The translations under genes and the position numbers were made by a program. DNA of 49,100 bases, taken from the NCBI RefSeq assembly GCF_022614595.1, contig NZ_JAJFAU010000017.1, forward strand, positions 1 to 49,100, in the 5' to 3' direction. Under the pieces are notes generated by a model. That model searched no databases. It worked only from the letters and a program-made list of their open reading frames with translations, and had not been told where the DNA came from. Numbering within the stretch: the first letter of the stretch is position 1; every line of letters begins with the position of its first letter. The DNA comes from Streptomyces sp. CNQ085. GTDB lineage: Bacteria; Actinomycetota; Actinomycetes; Streptomycetales; Streptomycetaceae. This document shows, one piece after another, positions 24,674 to 32,892 of this stretch.

Positions 24674-26437
24674 GTGGAACACAGGACGCGAAGAGGCACC
24701 ACGGACGGCGGGAGAGGCGAGGCATCCGGCGCGCGCCGCACCGCACGCGCCCGCACCAGGATCACCGCGGCGCTCGGTGCGGGGGCGGTCGCGGTCGGAG
24801 CGATGGCGTTCGGCGGGCTCTCGGGCAGCGCCGGGGCCGCCGAGGCGAATCTGGTGCGCAACGCCGGCTTCGAGTCCGGCCTGAACGGCTGGACCTGCTC
24901 CGCCGGCAGCGGCACGACCGTCTCCTCCCCCGTCCACGGCGGCACCGCCGCACTCAAGGCCACCCCCACCGGCAGCGACCACGCCAGGTGCGCCCAGACC
25001 GTGACCGTCCGGCCCGACTCCCAGTACGAACTCAGCGCCTGGGTACAGGGCTCCTACGTCTACCTCGGCGCATCCGGCACCGGCACCACCGACGTCTCCA
25101 CCTGGACCCCCGGCACCTCCGGCTGGCAGCGGCTGAACACCTCCTTCACCACCGGCCCCCACACCACCTCCGTCACCGTCCACACCCACGGCTGGTACGG
25201 CCAGAACGCCTACCACGTGGACGACGTCGCCCTCACCGGCCCCGGCGGCGACCCCGGCGAACCCGACCCCCAGCCCCCGGCCGCACCCGGCGCCCCCACC
25301 GTCGGTGCGACCACCTCCTCCTCGGTCACCCTGAACTGGAACGCCGTCGACGGCGCCACCGGCTACACCGTCCACCGGGACGGAACCAGAGCACTGTCGG
25401 TACAGGGCACCTCCGCGACCGTCACCGGCCTGGCGGCCGCCACCACCTACGAGTTCCGCGTCAGCGCCGTCAACGGCGCCGGCGAGTCCGCCAAGTCCGC
25501 CCCCGTCACCGCCACCACCGACCGGACCGGCGACGGCGGCGGCCCCGGCACGGGTGTGCCGAAGCACGCCGTCACCGGCTACTGGCAGAACTTCGACAAC
25601 GGCGCGCGGGTGCAGAAGCTGCGCGAGGTGCGGGACCAGTACGACATCATCGCCGTCTCCTTCGCCGACTCCACGGCCAGGACGGGCGAGATCACCTTCA
25701 ACCTCGACCCGGCGCTCGGCTACTCCTCCGTCCAGGAGTTCAAGGACGACATCGCCGCCAGGCAGGCGGACGGCAAGAAGGTGATCATCTCGGTGGGCGG
25801 TGAGAAGGGCAACGTCATCGTCAACGACTCCGCCTCCGCCGCGCGCTTCGCCGACAGCGCCCACCGGCTGATGGAGGAGTACGGCTTCGACGGCGTGGAC
25901 ATCGACCTGGAGCACGGCATCGACTCCACCTGGCTGACGCAGGCGCTGCGCTCGCTGTCGGCGAAGGCCGGCCCCTCCATGGTGCTCACGATGGCCCCGC
26001 AGACCATCGACATGCAGTCCACGTCCACGGAGTACTTCAAGCTGGCGCTGAACGTGAAGGACATCCTCACGGTCGTCAACATGCAGTACTACAACAGCGG
26101 TTCGATGCTGGGCTGCGACAACGAGGTGTACTCGCAGGGCTCGGTGGACTTCCTCACCGCGCTCGCCTGCATCCAGCTCGAAGGCGGCCTCGACCCCTCC
26201 CAGGTCGGTCTGGGCACCCCCGCCTCCACACGCGGCGCCGGCTCCGGCTACGTGGATCCCTCCGTGGTGAACGCGGCCCTGGACTGCCTGGCCAGGGGTA
26301 CGAGGTGCGGCTCGTTCAAGCCCGCGCGGACCTACCCGGGCATCCGCGGCGCGATGACCTGGTCCACCAACTGGGACGCGCTCAACGGCAACCGGTGGTC
26401 GGACGCCGTCGGCCCGCACGTCCACTCGCTGCCGTAA
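24674..26437 (+). CDS. Secreted GH18 chitinase with CBM and FnIII domains
   Basis: A 587-residue extracellular endochitinase-type enzyme hydrolysing beta-1,4-GlcNAc chains. Order: signal peptide (hydrophobic AALGAGAVAVGAMAFGGLS, cleaved near residue 56), a CBM4/9-like carbohydrate-binding module (about 57-188, NLVRNAGFESGLNGW), a Pro linker, one fibronectin III domain (about 203-283), a Gly/Asp linker, and the GH18 barrel (297-587). The catalytic motif is DGVDIDLE (406-413, Glu413 proton donor), with SVGGEKG as the preceding substrate strand and MTWSTNWD near the end. GTG 24674 has GGAGG 7 nt upstream. A dre-like operator marks DasR control. Confidence 0.94.
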   Translation: MEHRTRRGTTDGGRGEASGARRTARARTRITAALGAGAVAVGAMAFGGLSGSAGAAEANLVRNAGFESGLNGWTCSAGSGTTVSSPVHGGTAALKATPTGSDHARCAQTVTVRPDSQYELSAWVQGSYVYLGASGTGTTDVSTWTPGTSGWQRLNTSFTTGPHTTSVTVHTHGWYGQNAYHVDDVALTGPGGDPGEPDPQPPAAPGAPTVGATTSSSVTLNWNAVDGATGYTVHRDGTRALSVQGTSATVTGLAAATTYEFRVSAVNGAGESAKSAPVTATTDRTGDGGGPGTGVPKHAVTGYWQNFDNGARVQKLREVRDQYDIIAVSFADSTARTGEITFNLDPALGYSSVQEFKDDIAARQADGKKVIISVGGEKGNVIVNDSASAARFADSAHRLMEEYGFDGVDIDLEHGIDSTWLTQALRSLSAKAGPSMVLTMAPQTIDMQSTSTEYFKLALNVKDILTVVNMQYYNSGSMLGCDNEVYSQGSVDFLTALACIQLEGGLDPSQVGLGTPASTRGAGSGYVDPSVVNAALDCLARGTRCGSFKPARTYPGIRGAMTWSTNWDALNGNRWSDAVGPHVHSLP

Positions 26438-26462
26438 GCACCGGCGAAACGCCGGGGCGGTG

Positions 26463-26489
26463 CCCGGACCGCGTCCGTCACGGTCCGGG
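26463..26489. terminator. Terminator between chitinase and Nramp-like gene
   Basis: CCCGGACCG / CGGTCCGGG form a 9-bp perfect stem with 9-nt loop, 26 nt past the chitinase stop. A second imperfect hairpin (about 26506-26534) follows and serves the converging gene. Confidence 0.65.
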
Positions 26490-26539
26490 CCCCGCGCCGT
26501 TCTCGCACGGGCGCCCTCCGGGGCGCCGTGCGGGAACGG

Positions 26540-27895
26540 TCACCAGGGCAGTTCGCGCACCTGCTGGACGCACAGCACGACGAAGAGCAGTCCGGCCGCC
26601 GCCAGCATCGCGTTGCTCAGCGGTCCGTTGCGCCACTGGCGGGGGGTGCGTCCGGAGTTGAGCAGCCACAGCAGCGTTCCGGCGAGGAAGGGCATGAAGA
26701 AGGCGCCCAGCACGCCGTAGGCGATGACCAGCCCGAAGGGCTTGTCCAGCCACAGCAGACCCATCGGCGGGAACGTCAGCCACAGCAGGTAGCCGCGGAA
26801 CGGCCGGGAGCGCTCGCGCCGCCCCCTCGCGACCTCGATGACGGGGGGCTCGCCGCCGGCGCCCCGCGCCCGTGCCGCGCGCGTACGCTCCACGAAGTCG
26901 GCGAACAGCAGGCTGACGCCGTGCCAGACACCCACGAGGGAGGAGAAGGAGGCGGCGAGGAAGCCGATCAGGAAGAGCTTGGCGGTGACGGCCCCGAAGC
27001 GGTCCTCCAGGATCCGGCCCAGGTCCAGCAGCCCCTGGTCGCCGGAGCCGACGGCGGTGCCGGCCGCGTGCAGCAGCTCGGCGCCGACGACCAGCATCGC
27101 CACCACGAAGACGCCGGTGGTCAGATAGGCGACCCGGTTGTCCAGGCGCATCATCCGCATCCAGCCGCTGTCGGTCCAGCCCTTGGCATTGACCCAGTAG
27201 CCGTACGCGGCCATGGTGATCGTCCCGCCGACGCCGCCGACCAGGCCGAGGGTGTAGAGCAGCGAGCCGTCCGGCAGCACCGGAAGCAGTCCGGCGACGG
27301 CGTCGCCGAGGTGCGGCGTGACGCGGACCGCCACGTAGAGGACGACCACGAACATCACGCCGACGAAGACCATCATGATCTTCTCGACGATCGCGTAGCG
27401 GTTGAACCAGACGAACGCCAGACCCGCCAGCCCGCACAGGACCGCCCAGGTCTTCAGTTCCAGGACGCCCGGGAAGAGGGCGACCAGCGGAAGCGCGCTG
27501 GAGGACATGGCGGCGGCTCCGTAGACGAAGCCCCACACGGTGACGTAGACCGCGAAGTAGACGGTGGTCCACGCTCCCAGGCTGCGCCAGCCGTCGAAGA
27601 TCGTCCGTCCGGTGGCCAGATGCCAGCGGCCGGTGGCCTCCGCCAGCGCGATCTTCACCAGGCAGCCGATGACGGCCGCCCACAGCAGCGTGTAGCCGAA
27701 CCTGCTGCCGGCCACGAGGGTGGCCACCAGGTCTCCGGCACCGACGCCGGTGGCCGCCACCACGATGCCGGGGCCGACCAGCCGCCAGCTCGCCTTCCGC
27801 TCGGGAGGGGCCGCGGCACTCTCCGCGGCGGCCCCCGCTCCGCTCCCGGACCGTTCCGCGCCGTCCGCCGCGCCCTTCTCACCCGTACTGGCCAT
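26540..27895 (-). CDS. Nramp-related membrane transporter with altered metal-site motif
   Basis: A 451-residue protein with about 11 helices and the Nramp (SLC11) fold pattern. The helix 1 motif that normally reads DPGN is instead GAGDLVA (52-58), and the helix 6 MPH motif reads TMAAYGYW. The usual Mn/Fe ligands are therefore not conserved, and substrate is uncertain: it may be a different cation or an organic substrate. ATG 27895 has GGAGG 7 nt upstream. The disordered N-terminus is Ala/Gly-rich. It is convergent with the chitinase and monocistronic. Confidence 0.85.
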   Translation of the reverse strand: MASTGEKGAADGAERSGSGAGAAAESAAAPPERKASWRLVGPGIVVAATGVGAGDLVATLVAGSRFGYTLLWAAVIGCLVKIALAEATGRWHLATGRTIFDGWRSLGAWTTVYFAVYVTVWGFVYGAAAMSSSALPLVALFPGVLELKTWAVLCGLAGLAFVWFNRYAIVEKIMMVFVGVMFVVVLYVAVRVTPHLGDAVAGLLPVLPDGSLLYTLGLVGGVGGTITMAAYGYWVNAKGWTDSGWMRMMRLDNRVAYLTTGVFVVAMLVVGAELLHAAGTAVGSGDQGLLDLGRILEDRFGAVTAKLFLIGFLAASFSSLVGVWHGVSLLFADFVERTRAARARGAGGEPPVIEVARGRRERSRPFRGYLLWLTFPPMGLLWLDKPFGLVIAYGVLGAFFMPFLAGTLLWLLNSGRTPRQWRNGPLSNAMLAAAGLLFVVLCVQQVRELPW

Positions 27896-28008
27896 GTACG
27901 ACCTCCGCTCTCGTCCCCGTGACCGGCGTGGCGCATACAACAGCGCGCCGCCGGACGGCACAAGAGGGCGCATTGGCGCACGCGAACGCGCGGGCGGACC
28001 GCCGGGCC

Positions 28009-28455
28009 TCAGTCCACGACGGCCATGGCGTCGATCTCGACCAGCAGCCCGGCGGGCAGGCCGACGTAAACGGTCGTCCGCGCCGCCGGGGGGCCGGTGA
28101 GGCCCGCCGGGCCGGCGAGGTACTCGTCGTAGATCTCGTTGAACTCGGCGAAGTGGCCGGTGTCGGTGAGATAGACGCGGACCATCACCACGTCCTCCCA
28201 GCTCGCACCGCCCTCCCTCAGGACCGCCTCCACGTTGGCGAGGGTCTGAAGGGTCTGCTCACGCAGGGACGGGCCCGCCGGGGTGGGCGGCTGCCCGGGG
28301 ACGGCGGGCAGGAAGCCGACCTGTCCGGCCACCTGGAGGATGTTCCCCTTGCGCACGCCGTGCGAGAAGCGGGCGGGCGGGACGGTGTGGGTCGGCGGGG
28401 TGAACGCGGTCCTGGAGGGGGTGCCGGCGGGGTTCTTCGCGGGGGTGTCGCTCAC
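28009..28455 (-). CDS. RidA family enamine/imine deaminase
   Basis: A 148-residue YjgF/YER057c/UK114 protein. RidA proteins hydrolyse reactive 2-aminoacrylate-type enamines released by PLP-dependent dehydratases to keto acids and ammonia. Visible: FSHGVRKGNILQVAGQVGF, LANVEAVLREGGASWEDVVMVRVYLTD, and the active-site arginine region AARTTVYVGLPAGLLVEIDAMAVV. GTG 28455 has GGAAGG upstream, just beside the 10-bp repeat array. It is downstream of the IclR gene and near a PLP deaminase, which explains its need. Confidence 0.9.
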   Translation of the reverse strand: MSDTPAKNPAGTPSRTAFTPPTHTVPPARFSHGVRKGNILQVAGQVGFLPAVPGQPPTPAGPSLREQTLQTLANVEAVLREGGASWEDVVMVRVYLTDTGHFAEFNEIYDEYLAGPAGLTGPPAARTTVYVGLPAGLLVEIDAMAVVD

Positions 28456-28480
28456 GGTCGTCCTTCCGGGTGAGGCTGAG

Positions 28481-28570
28481 TTCACGGGGGTTCACGGGGG
28501 TTCACGGGGGTTCACGGGGGTTCACGGGGGTTCACGGGGGTTCACGGGGGTTCACGGGGGTTCGCAGGGT
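28481..28570. repeat. 10-bp tandem repeat array between iclR and ridA
   Basis: TTCACGGGGG is repeated eight times without error (28481-28560), followed by a degenerate ninth unit (TTCGCAGGGT). It begins next to the iclR stop and ends about 25 bp upstream of the ridA start (minus strand units read CCCCCGTGAA). The unit is near one helical turn and not a multiple of three. Copy number could slip. Confidence 0.95.
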
Positions 28571-29322
28571 CAGGTGGCGGGGGGCCTGCCCGAGTACTCG
28601 GCGCCGGCGGCGTCGGCCGTACGCCGTACCAGGGGCAGCAGGCGCATGAGTTCGCCCGGGCCCGCCACGGCCGCGGGCGCGGAGACCGACAGTGCGGCGG
28701 CGACCCGGCCGTCCGCGCCGCGTACGGGGGCCGCGACGCAGTTGACCGTCTCCTCGTAGCCGCCGAGGTCGGTGGCCCAGCCCTGTTCGCGCACCCGGGC
28801 CAGCTCCCTCAGGAAGGCGTCCGGGCCCGGTGTGGAGCGGGGCGTGTGGCGCGGGTAGTCCAGGCGTTCGGCGAGCGCGCGCCGCTCGGCCTCGGGCAGG
28901 TCGGCGAGGATGACCTTGGCGACCGCGGCGACGGTGACCGCCACCGGTCTGCCGATGCGCGAGTACATCCGCACCGGGTAGCGGCTCTCGACCTTGTCGA
29001 TGTAGAGGACCTCGTCCTCCTGCCGTACCGCCAGGTGGACGGTGTGGCCGCACGCCTCGTTCAGCTCCGCCAGGTACGGGTGGGCGACGGCACGCACATC
29101 GATGTTCTCCACGGCCTCCTGAGCCAGCGCGATCAGCCGCGCTCCCAGGCGGTAACGCTGGTCGGCCTGGCGGTGGACCATACCGTGCTCGTGCAGGGTG
29201 CGCAGCAACCGCAGGGCGGTGGACTTGTGGACGTCCAGGTGCCGGGCGACCTGTTCGAGGCCTGCCGGCCCGCGCGCGAGCAGGGGGAGGATGCTCAGCG
29301 CCCGGCCGACGGTCTGGCTCAT
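28570..29322 (-). CDS. IclR family transcriptional regulator
   Basis: A 250-residue IclR-type regulator. The N-terminal winged HTH reads VGRALSILPLLARGPAGLEQVARHLDVHKSTALRLLRTLHEHGMV. The C-terminal GAF-like effector domain includes HTVHLAVRQEDEVLYIDKVES, RMYSRIGRPVAV and the family end CVAAPVRGADGRVAAALSVSAP. ATG 29322 lies 5 nt after the stop of the decayed kinase frame, and its ribosome site (GGAAGGCG) is inside that frame, implying coupling. It probably controls the divergent D-amino-acid genes through the palindrome at 29794-29815. Confidence 0.92.
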   Translation of the reverse strand: MSQTVGRALSILPLLARGPAGLEQVARHLDVHKSTALRLLRTLHEHGMVHRQADQRYRLGARLIALAQEAVENIDVRAVAHPYLAELNEACGHTVHLAVRQEDEVLYIDKVESRYPVRMYSRIGRPVAVTVAAVAKVILADLPEAERRALAERLDYPRHTPRSTPGPDAFLRELARVREQGWATDLGGYEETVNCVAAPVRGADGRVAAALSVSAPAAVAGPGELMRLLPLVRRTADAAGAEYSGRPPAT

Positions 29323-29327
29323 CTGTC

Positions 29328-29705
29328 TCACGCCTTCCGTGTGGTCCAGCCGGGGGTGAGCCGCAGTCTGCCCCAGGCGGCGTCGTCGAGCGCGGCCAGC
29401 CGGTCGGCCAGGGCCCGGCCGGGCGGTTCGGCGAGGTCGCCGGGCAGGTGAGCGCGGCGGCGGCCGGATGGCCGTGCCGCAGCCCCCTCCAGCGGACCCG
29501 GTGCCCGGCGCGGGCAAGCAGGCAGGCGGTGTTGGACTCGGCGCCGCCGACGCCGCGGACGAAGACCGGGGACTCGGCGAGCCGGCCGGGGCCGGCGGGC
29601 CGGAAGGCCGCCATGGTTTCCCCCCGGGCAGACCACGCCGAAGGGGAGCCCGGCGCGGGGGCCGTGGGCCGCGACGGGTGCGGAGGTCCCGGGACGCACC
29701 GTCAC
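29328..29705 (-). pseudogene. PfkB sugar kinase (KDG kinase-like) remnant with internal deletion
   Basis: GTG 29705 with a strong GGGGAGGGG site begins a PfkB kinase start ...FGVVCPG. An extra G in a G6 run (about 29619-29624) then shifts the frame to ETMAAFRPAGPGRLAESP...GGAESNTACLLARAGHRVRW, the substrate-binding N-terminal signature. The next recognisable part is already the kinase C-terminus (AAAALT, then after another shift GDLAEPPGRALADRLAALDDAAWGRLRLTPGW). About two thirds of the protein, including the catalytic GAGD region, is missing. The shifts compensate, so a 125-codon frame still runs from the original start to the original stop, 5 nt before iclR. Confidence 0.82.
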
Positions 29706-29793
29706 GGTCGCCCCTCCCCGCTTCCGTCCCCGTTTCCGTCCCCGCTGTCCGTTGACCGGGCGTTCGCGGGGATGCTAGACAGCGAAGAGCACT

Positions 29794-29815
29794 ATGCGCA
29801 ACAGGTGTTGCACAT
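29794..29815. promoter_or_regulatory. IclR-type operator palindrome
   Basis: ATGCGCAACA (29794-29803) and TGTTGCACAT (29806-29815) are inverted arms, 9 of 10 matching, around GG. The site lies between the minus-strand kinase-iclR-ridA unit and the plus-strand deaminase gene, 47 bp before the deaminase start. GCAAC/GTTGC arms resemble many IclR-family operators. Confidence 0.65.
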
Positions 29816-29861
29816 ATCGCAATCACTCTTCCGGGGTCCGCCCCGGAGTCCGGAGTTCACC

Positions 29862-31217
29862 GTGGCCGACGAGCACGCCGAGCAACCAGAGCACCCCGAG
29901 CGCCTCCGGCACACCGGGGGGCCCGGGTCCGCGGACCCCGTCGCCCGTCTCGCCGGCGAGATCGTCGACCACCGCTTCAAGGGGCTGCCCCCAAACGCGG
30001 CGGGACTGACCGTGGGCGCGCTGGCGGCCCAGCGGCGCTCCCTGTTCACCGGCGGCTTCACCACCCCGGTGCTGACGCTGGCCGCCGGGGCGCTGGAGCA
30101 CAATCTGCGGCAGCTGGGCGCCTTCGCCGCCCGGCACGGCCTCGCCTTCGCCCCGCACGGCAAGACGTCGATGTCCCCCCGGCTCTTCAGGCGCCAGCTC
30201 GACCACGGCGCCTGGGGCATCACGGTCGCGGTGCCCTCCCAGGTGCGCGTGTGCCGGGCCTTCGGAGTGCGGCGGGTCTTCGTGGCCAACGAGGTGGTGG
30301 ACGCCGCCGCGCTGCGCTGGATCTCCGCGGAGCTGGTGGCGGACCCGGAGGCGGCGGTCGTCTGCTATGCGGACTCGGTGCGCGGCGTGGAGCTGATGGA
30401 CGCCGCCCTGGCCCCGGCCACCGGCGCCTCCCCCTCCCCGCGTCCCCTCGACGTCGTCGTCGAGCTGGGCGTGACGGGCGGCCGTACCGGTGTGCGCACG
30501 GCCGGTGAGGCGGTGCGGGTGGCTCGGGCGGTGGCGGAGGCGGCCTCGCTGCGGCTGGTCGGCGTCGCCGGTTACGAGGGGGAGGTGCCGGACGCCGACG
30601 CCGGACGGGTGCGGGCCTGGCTGGAGGAACTGGTCGCGCTGGCCGCCGGCCTGGACGCGGCGGGCCTCTTCGCCGCCCTGGGGCCCGGGGAGGAGATCGT
30701 GGTGAGCGCGGGCGGCAGCGCCTGGTTCGACGTGGTGGCCGAGGTCTTCGGGCGCGTGCCGGAACTCTCGCGCCCGGTGCTGAAGCTGCTGCGCTCGGGC
30801 GCGTACATCTCGCACGACGACGGCCACTACCGGCGCGCGACCCCGTTCAACCGCGTACCCGGGCAGGGCTCGCTGCTGCCGGCGTTCCGGCTGTGGGCAC
30901 AGGTGGTCTCCCGTCCCGAGCCGCACCTGGCGTTCCTCAACGCGGGCAAGCGCGACACCTCCTACGACCTGGGCCTGCCCCAGCCGGTGACCGTCCGCAC
31001 GGCCGGCGGCGCGGAGCGGGCCGCGGAGGGGATGGAGGTGGTGAAGCTGGCCGACCAGCACGCGTTCGTCCGCCTCGCGCCGGGCACGGAGCTGGAGGTG
31101 GGCGACTGGGTGGCGCTGGGCCTGTCGCATCCGTGCACCGTCTTCGACCGGTGGCAGCTCATCCCCGTCGCCGAGGCCGACGGTACCGTCACCGACTTCG
31201 TCCGCACGTTCTTCTGA
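29862..31217 (+). CDS. D-serine-dehydratase-like PLP enzyme (amino acid deaminase)
   Basis: A 451-residue fold-type III PLP enzyme with an alanine-racemase-like barrel and C-terminal D-serine-dehydratase-like domain. Lys101 (FAPHGKTSMSP) is the PLP lysine; VVELGVTGGRTGVR is the phosphate-side region. The C-terminal metal pair is in LADQHAFV and LSHPCTVFDRW (His/Cys, as in eukaryotic-type Zn-dependent D-serine dehydratase). Likely deaminates D-amino acids freed by the adjacent D-aminoacylase, releasing enamines handled by RidA. GTG 29862 has GGAG upstream. D-threonine aldolase-like activity is an alternative. Confidence 0.85.
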   Translation: MADEHAEQPEHPERLRHTGGPGSADPVARLAGEIVDHRFKGLPPNAAGLTVGALAAQRRSLFTGGFTTPVLTLAAGALEHNLRQLGAFAARHGLAFAPHGKTSMSPRLFRRQLDHGAWGITVAVPSQVRVCRAFGVRRVFVANEVVDAAALRWISAELVADPEAAVVCYADSVRGVELMDAALAPATGASPSPRPLDVVVELGVTGGRTGVRTAGEAVRVARAVAEAASLRLVGVAGYEGEVPDADAGRVRAWLEELVALAAGLDAAGLFAALGPGEEIVVSAGGSAWFDVVAEVFGRVPELSRPVLKLLRSGAYISHDDGHYRRATPFNRVPGQGSLLPAFRLWAQVVSRPEPHLAFLNAGKRDTSYDLGLPQPVTVRTAGGAERAAEGMEVVKLADQHAFVRLAPGTELEVGDWVALGLSHPCTVFDRWQLIPVAEADGTVTDFVRTFF

Positions 31218-31260
31218 CCCCTCCCCCACCCCTCCCCGTCCCCGAGAACCGGAGTCCGGC

Positions 31261-32859
31261 GTGGAACTCGTCCTGCGCGGCGCGCGCGTCGCCGACGGCA
31301 CCCCAGCCCCCGCCCGCCGGGCCGATGTCGGCGTCGACGGCGGCCGGATCGCCGTGGTCCACCGCGAGGGGGACGCCGGGCCGCGCCCCGGCGCACGGCG
31401 CGTGCTGGAGGCGGACGGCCTGGTCCTCGCACCCGGCTTCATCGACATGCACGCCCACAGCGATCTGGCGCTGCTGCGCGACCCCGCCCACATCGCCAAG
31501 GTCGCCCAGGGCGTGACCCTGGAGGTGCTCGGGCAGGACGGCCTGTCGTACGCGCCGGTGGACGACCGCACGCTGGCGCGGGTGCGGCAGGCGATCACCG
31601 GCTGGAACGGCGACGGCTCGGACGTCGACTTCGACTGGCGGACCGTCGGGGAGTACCTGGACCGGCTCGACCGCGGCATCGCCGTCAACGCCGCCTATCT
31701 CGTCCCCCACGGCACGGTGCGGGCGATGGCGGTCGGCTGGGAGGACCGGCCCGCCGCGGACGGGGAGCTGGAGCGGATGCGGCGCCTGGTGGCCGAGGGC
31801 CTGGAACAGGGCGCGGTGGGGATGTCGTCCGGCCTGACGTACACCCCGGGGATGTACGCCCCCGACTCCGAGCTGACCGAGCTGTGCCGGGTGGTGGCGT
31901 CCTACGGCGGCTACCACTGCCCCCACCACCGCTCCTACGGCGCCGGCGCGCTGGATGCGTACGCGCAGATGATCGAGGTCGCCCGCGCCTCCGGATGCGC
32001 CCTGCACCTGGCGCACGCCACCGTGAACTTCTCCGTCAACGCCAAACGCGCCCCCGAGCTGCTGGCCCTGCTGGACGCGGCTCTGGAGGAGGGCATGGAT
32101 CTGACGCTGGACAGCTATCCCTACCTGCCCGGCTGCACCAGCCTGGCCGCGCTGCTGCCGAGCTGGGCGGCCGAGGGCGGCCCCGGGGCGACCCTCGCCC
32201 GGCTGCGTGACCCGGAGGCCTGCGCCCGGATCCGGTACGTGATGGAGACCGAGGGCTCGGACGGCTGCCACGGGGTGCCGGTCGACTGGGACACCGTGGA
32301 GGTCTCCGGGGTGACCGACCCCGCCCTGGCCGGACACGTGGGCCGCACGATCGCGCGGACGGCGGCCGAACGCGGAGAGGAGCCGTTCACGGTGGCGCGG
32401 CGGCTGCTGCTGGCGGACCGGCTGGGCACCACCGTCCTCCAGCACGTCGGGCACGAGGAGAACGTCCGGGCGATCATGCGGCACCGGGCCCACACCGGCG
32501 GAAGCGACGGCATCCTCGTCGGCGGCCGGCCCCATCCGCGGGCGTGGGGCGCCTTCCCGCACTACCTGGGGCGCTATGTGCGCGAACTGGGCGTGCTGTC
32601 GCTGGAGGAGTGCGTGGCGCGTCTGACCGGCCGCCCGGCCGCCCGGCTGCGGCTGCCGGACCGGGGGCTGGTCCGCGAGGGGTACCACGCCGACCTGGTT
32701 CTGTTCGATCCGGAGACGGTGGCGGCGGAGGCGACCTTCGAGGCGCCGCGCACCCCGCCGCGGGGCATCCCGCACGTGCTGGTCGGCGGCCGGTTCGCCG
32801 TCGAGGACGGCCGCCGCACCGGGGTGCTCGCCGGCCGCTCGGTGCGGCGCGGCCGCTGA
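31261..32859 (+). CDS. N-acyl-D-amino-acid deacylase (D-aminoacylase)
   Basis: A 532-residue amidohydrolase that removes acyl groups from N-acyl-D-amino acids. The small beta domain (MELVLRGARVADG...) is followed by the metal motif GFIDMHAHSDLALL, then VTLEVLGQDGLSYAP, the family segment MSSGLTYTPGMYAPDSELTELCRVVASYGGYHCPHHRSYG, and LHLAHATVNF. The C-terminal beta part is GYHADLVLFDPETV...VLVGGRFAVEDG. GTG 31261 has a GGAG site and lies 43 bp after the deaminase, so they form an operon. Confidence 0.93.
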   Translation: MELVLRGARVADGTPAPARRADVGVDGGRIAVVHREGDAGPRPGARRVLEADGLVLAPGFIDMHAHSDLALLRDPAHIAKVAQGVTLEVLGQDGLSYAPVDDRTLARVRQAITGWNGDGSDVDFDWRTVGEYLDRLDRGIAVNAAYLVPHGTVRAMAVGWEDRPAADGELERMRRLVAEGLEQGAVGMSSGLTYTPGMYAPDSELTELCRVVASYGGYHCPHHRSYGAGALDAYAQMIEVARASGCALHLAHATVNFSVNAKRAPELLALLDAALEEGMDLTLDSYPYLPGCTSLAALLPSWAAEGGPGATLARLRDPEACARIRYVMETEGSDGCHGVPVDWDTVEVSGVTDPALAGHVGRTIARTAAERGEEPFTVARRLLLADRLGTTVLQHVGHEENVRAIMRHRAHTGGSDGILVGGRPHPRAWGAFPHYLGRYVRELGVLSLEECVARLTGRPAARLRLPDRGLVREGYHADLVLFDPETVAAEATFEAPRTPPRGIPHVLVGGRFAVEDGRRTGVLAGRSVRRGR

Positions 32860-32876
32860 CCGCCCGCCGGGGGCGG
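32860..32876. terminator. Short hairpin between converging genes
   Basis: CCGCCC / GGGCGG with a 5-nt loop directly follows the D-aminoacylase stop and precedes the stop of the opposite hemolysin III gene. Confidence 0.4.
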
Positions 32877-32892
32877 GGGCCGGGACCGGGTG

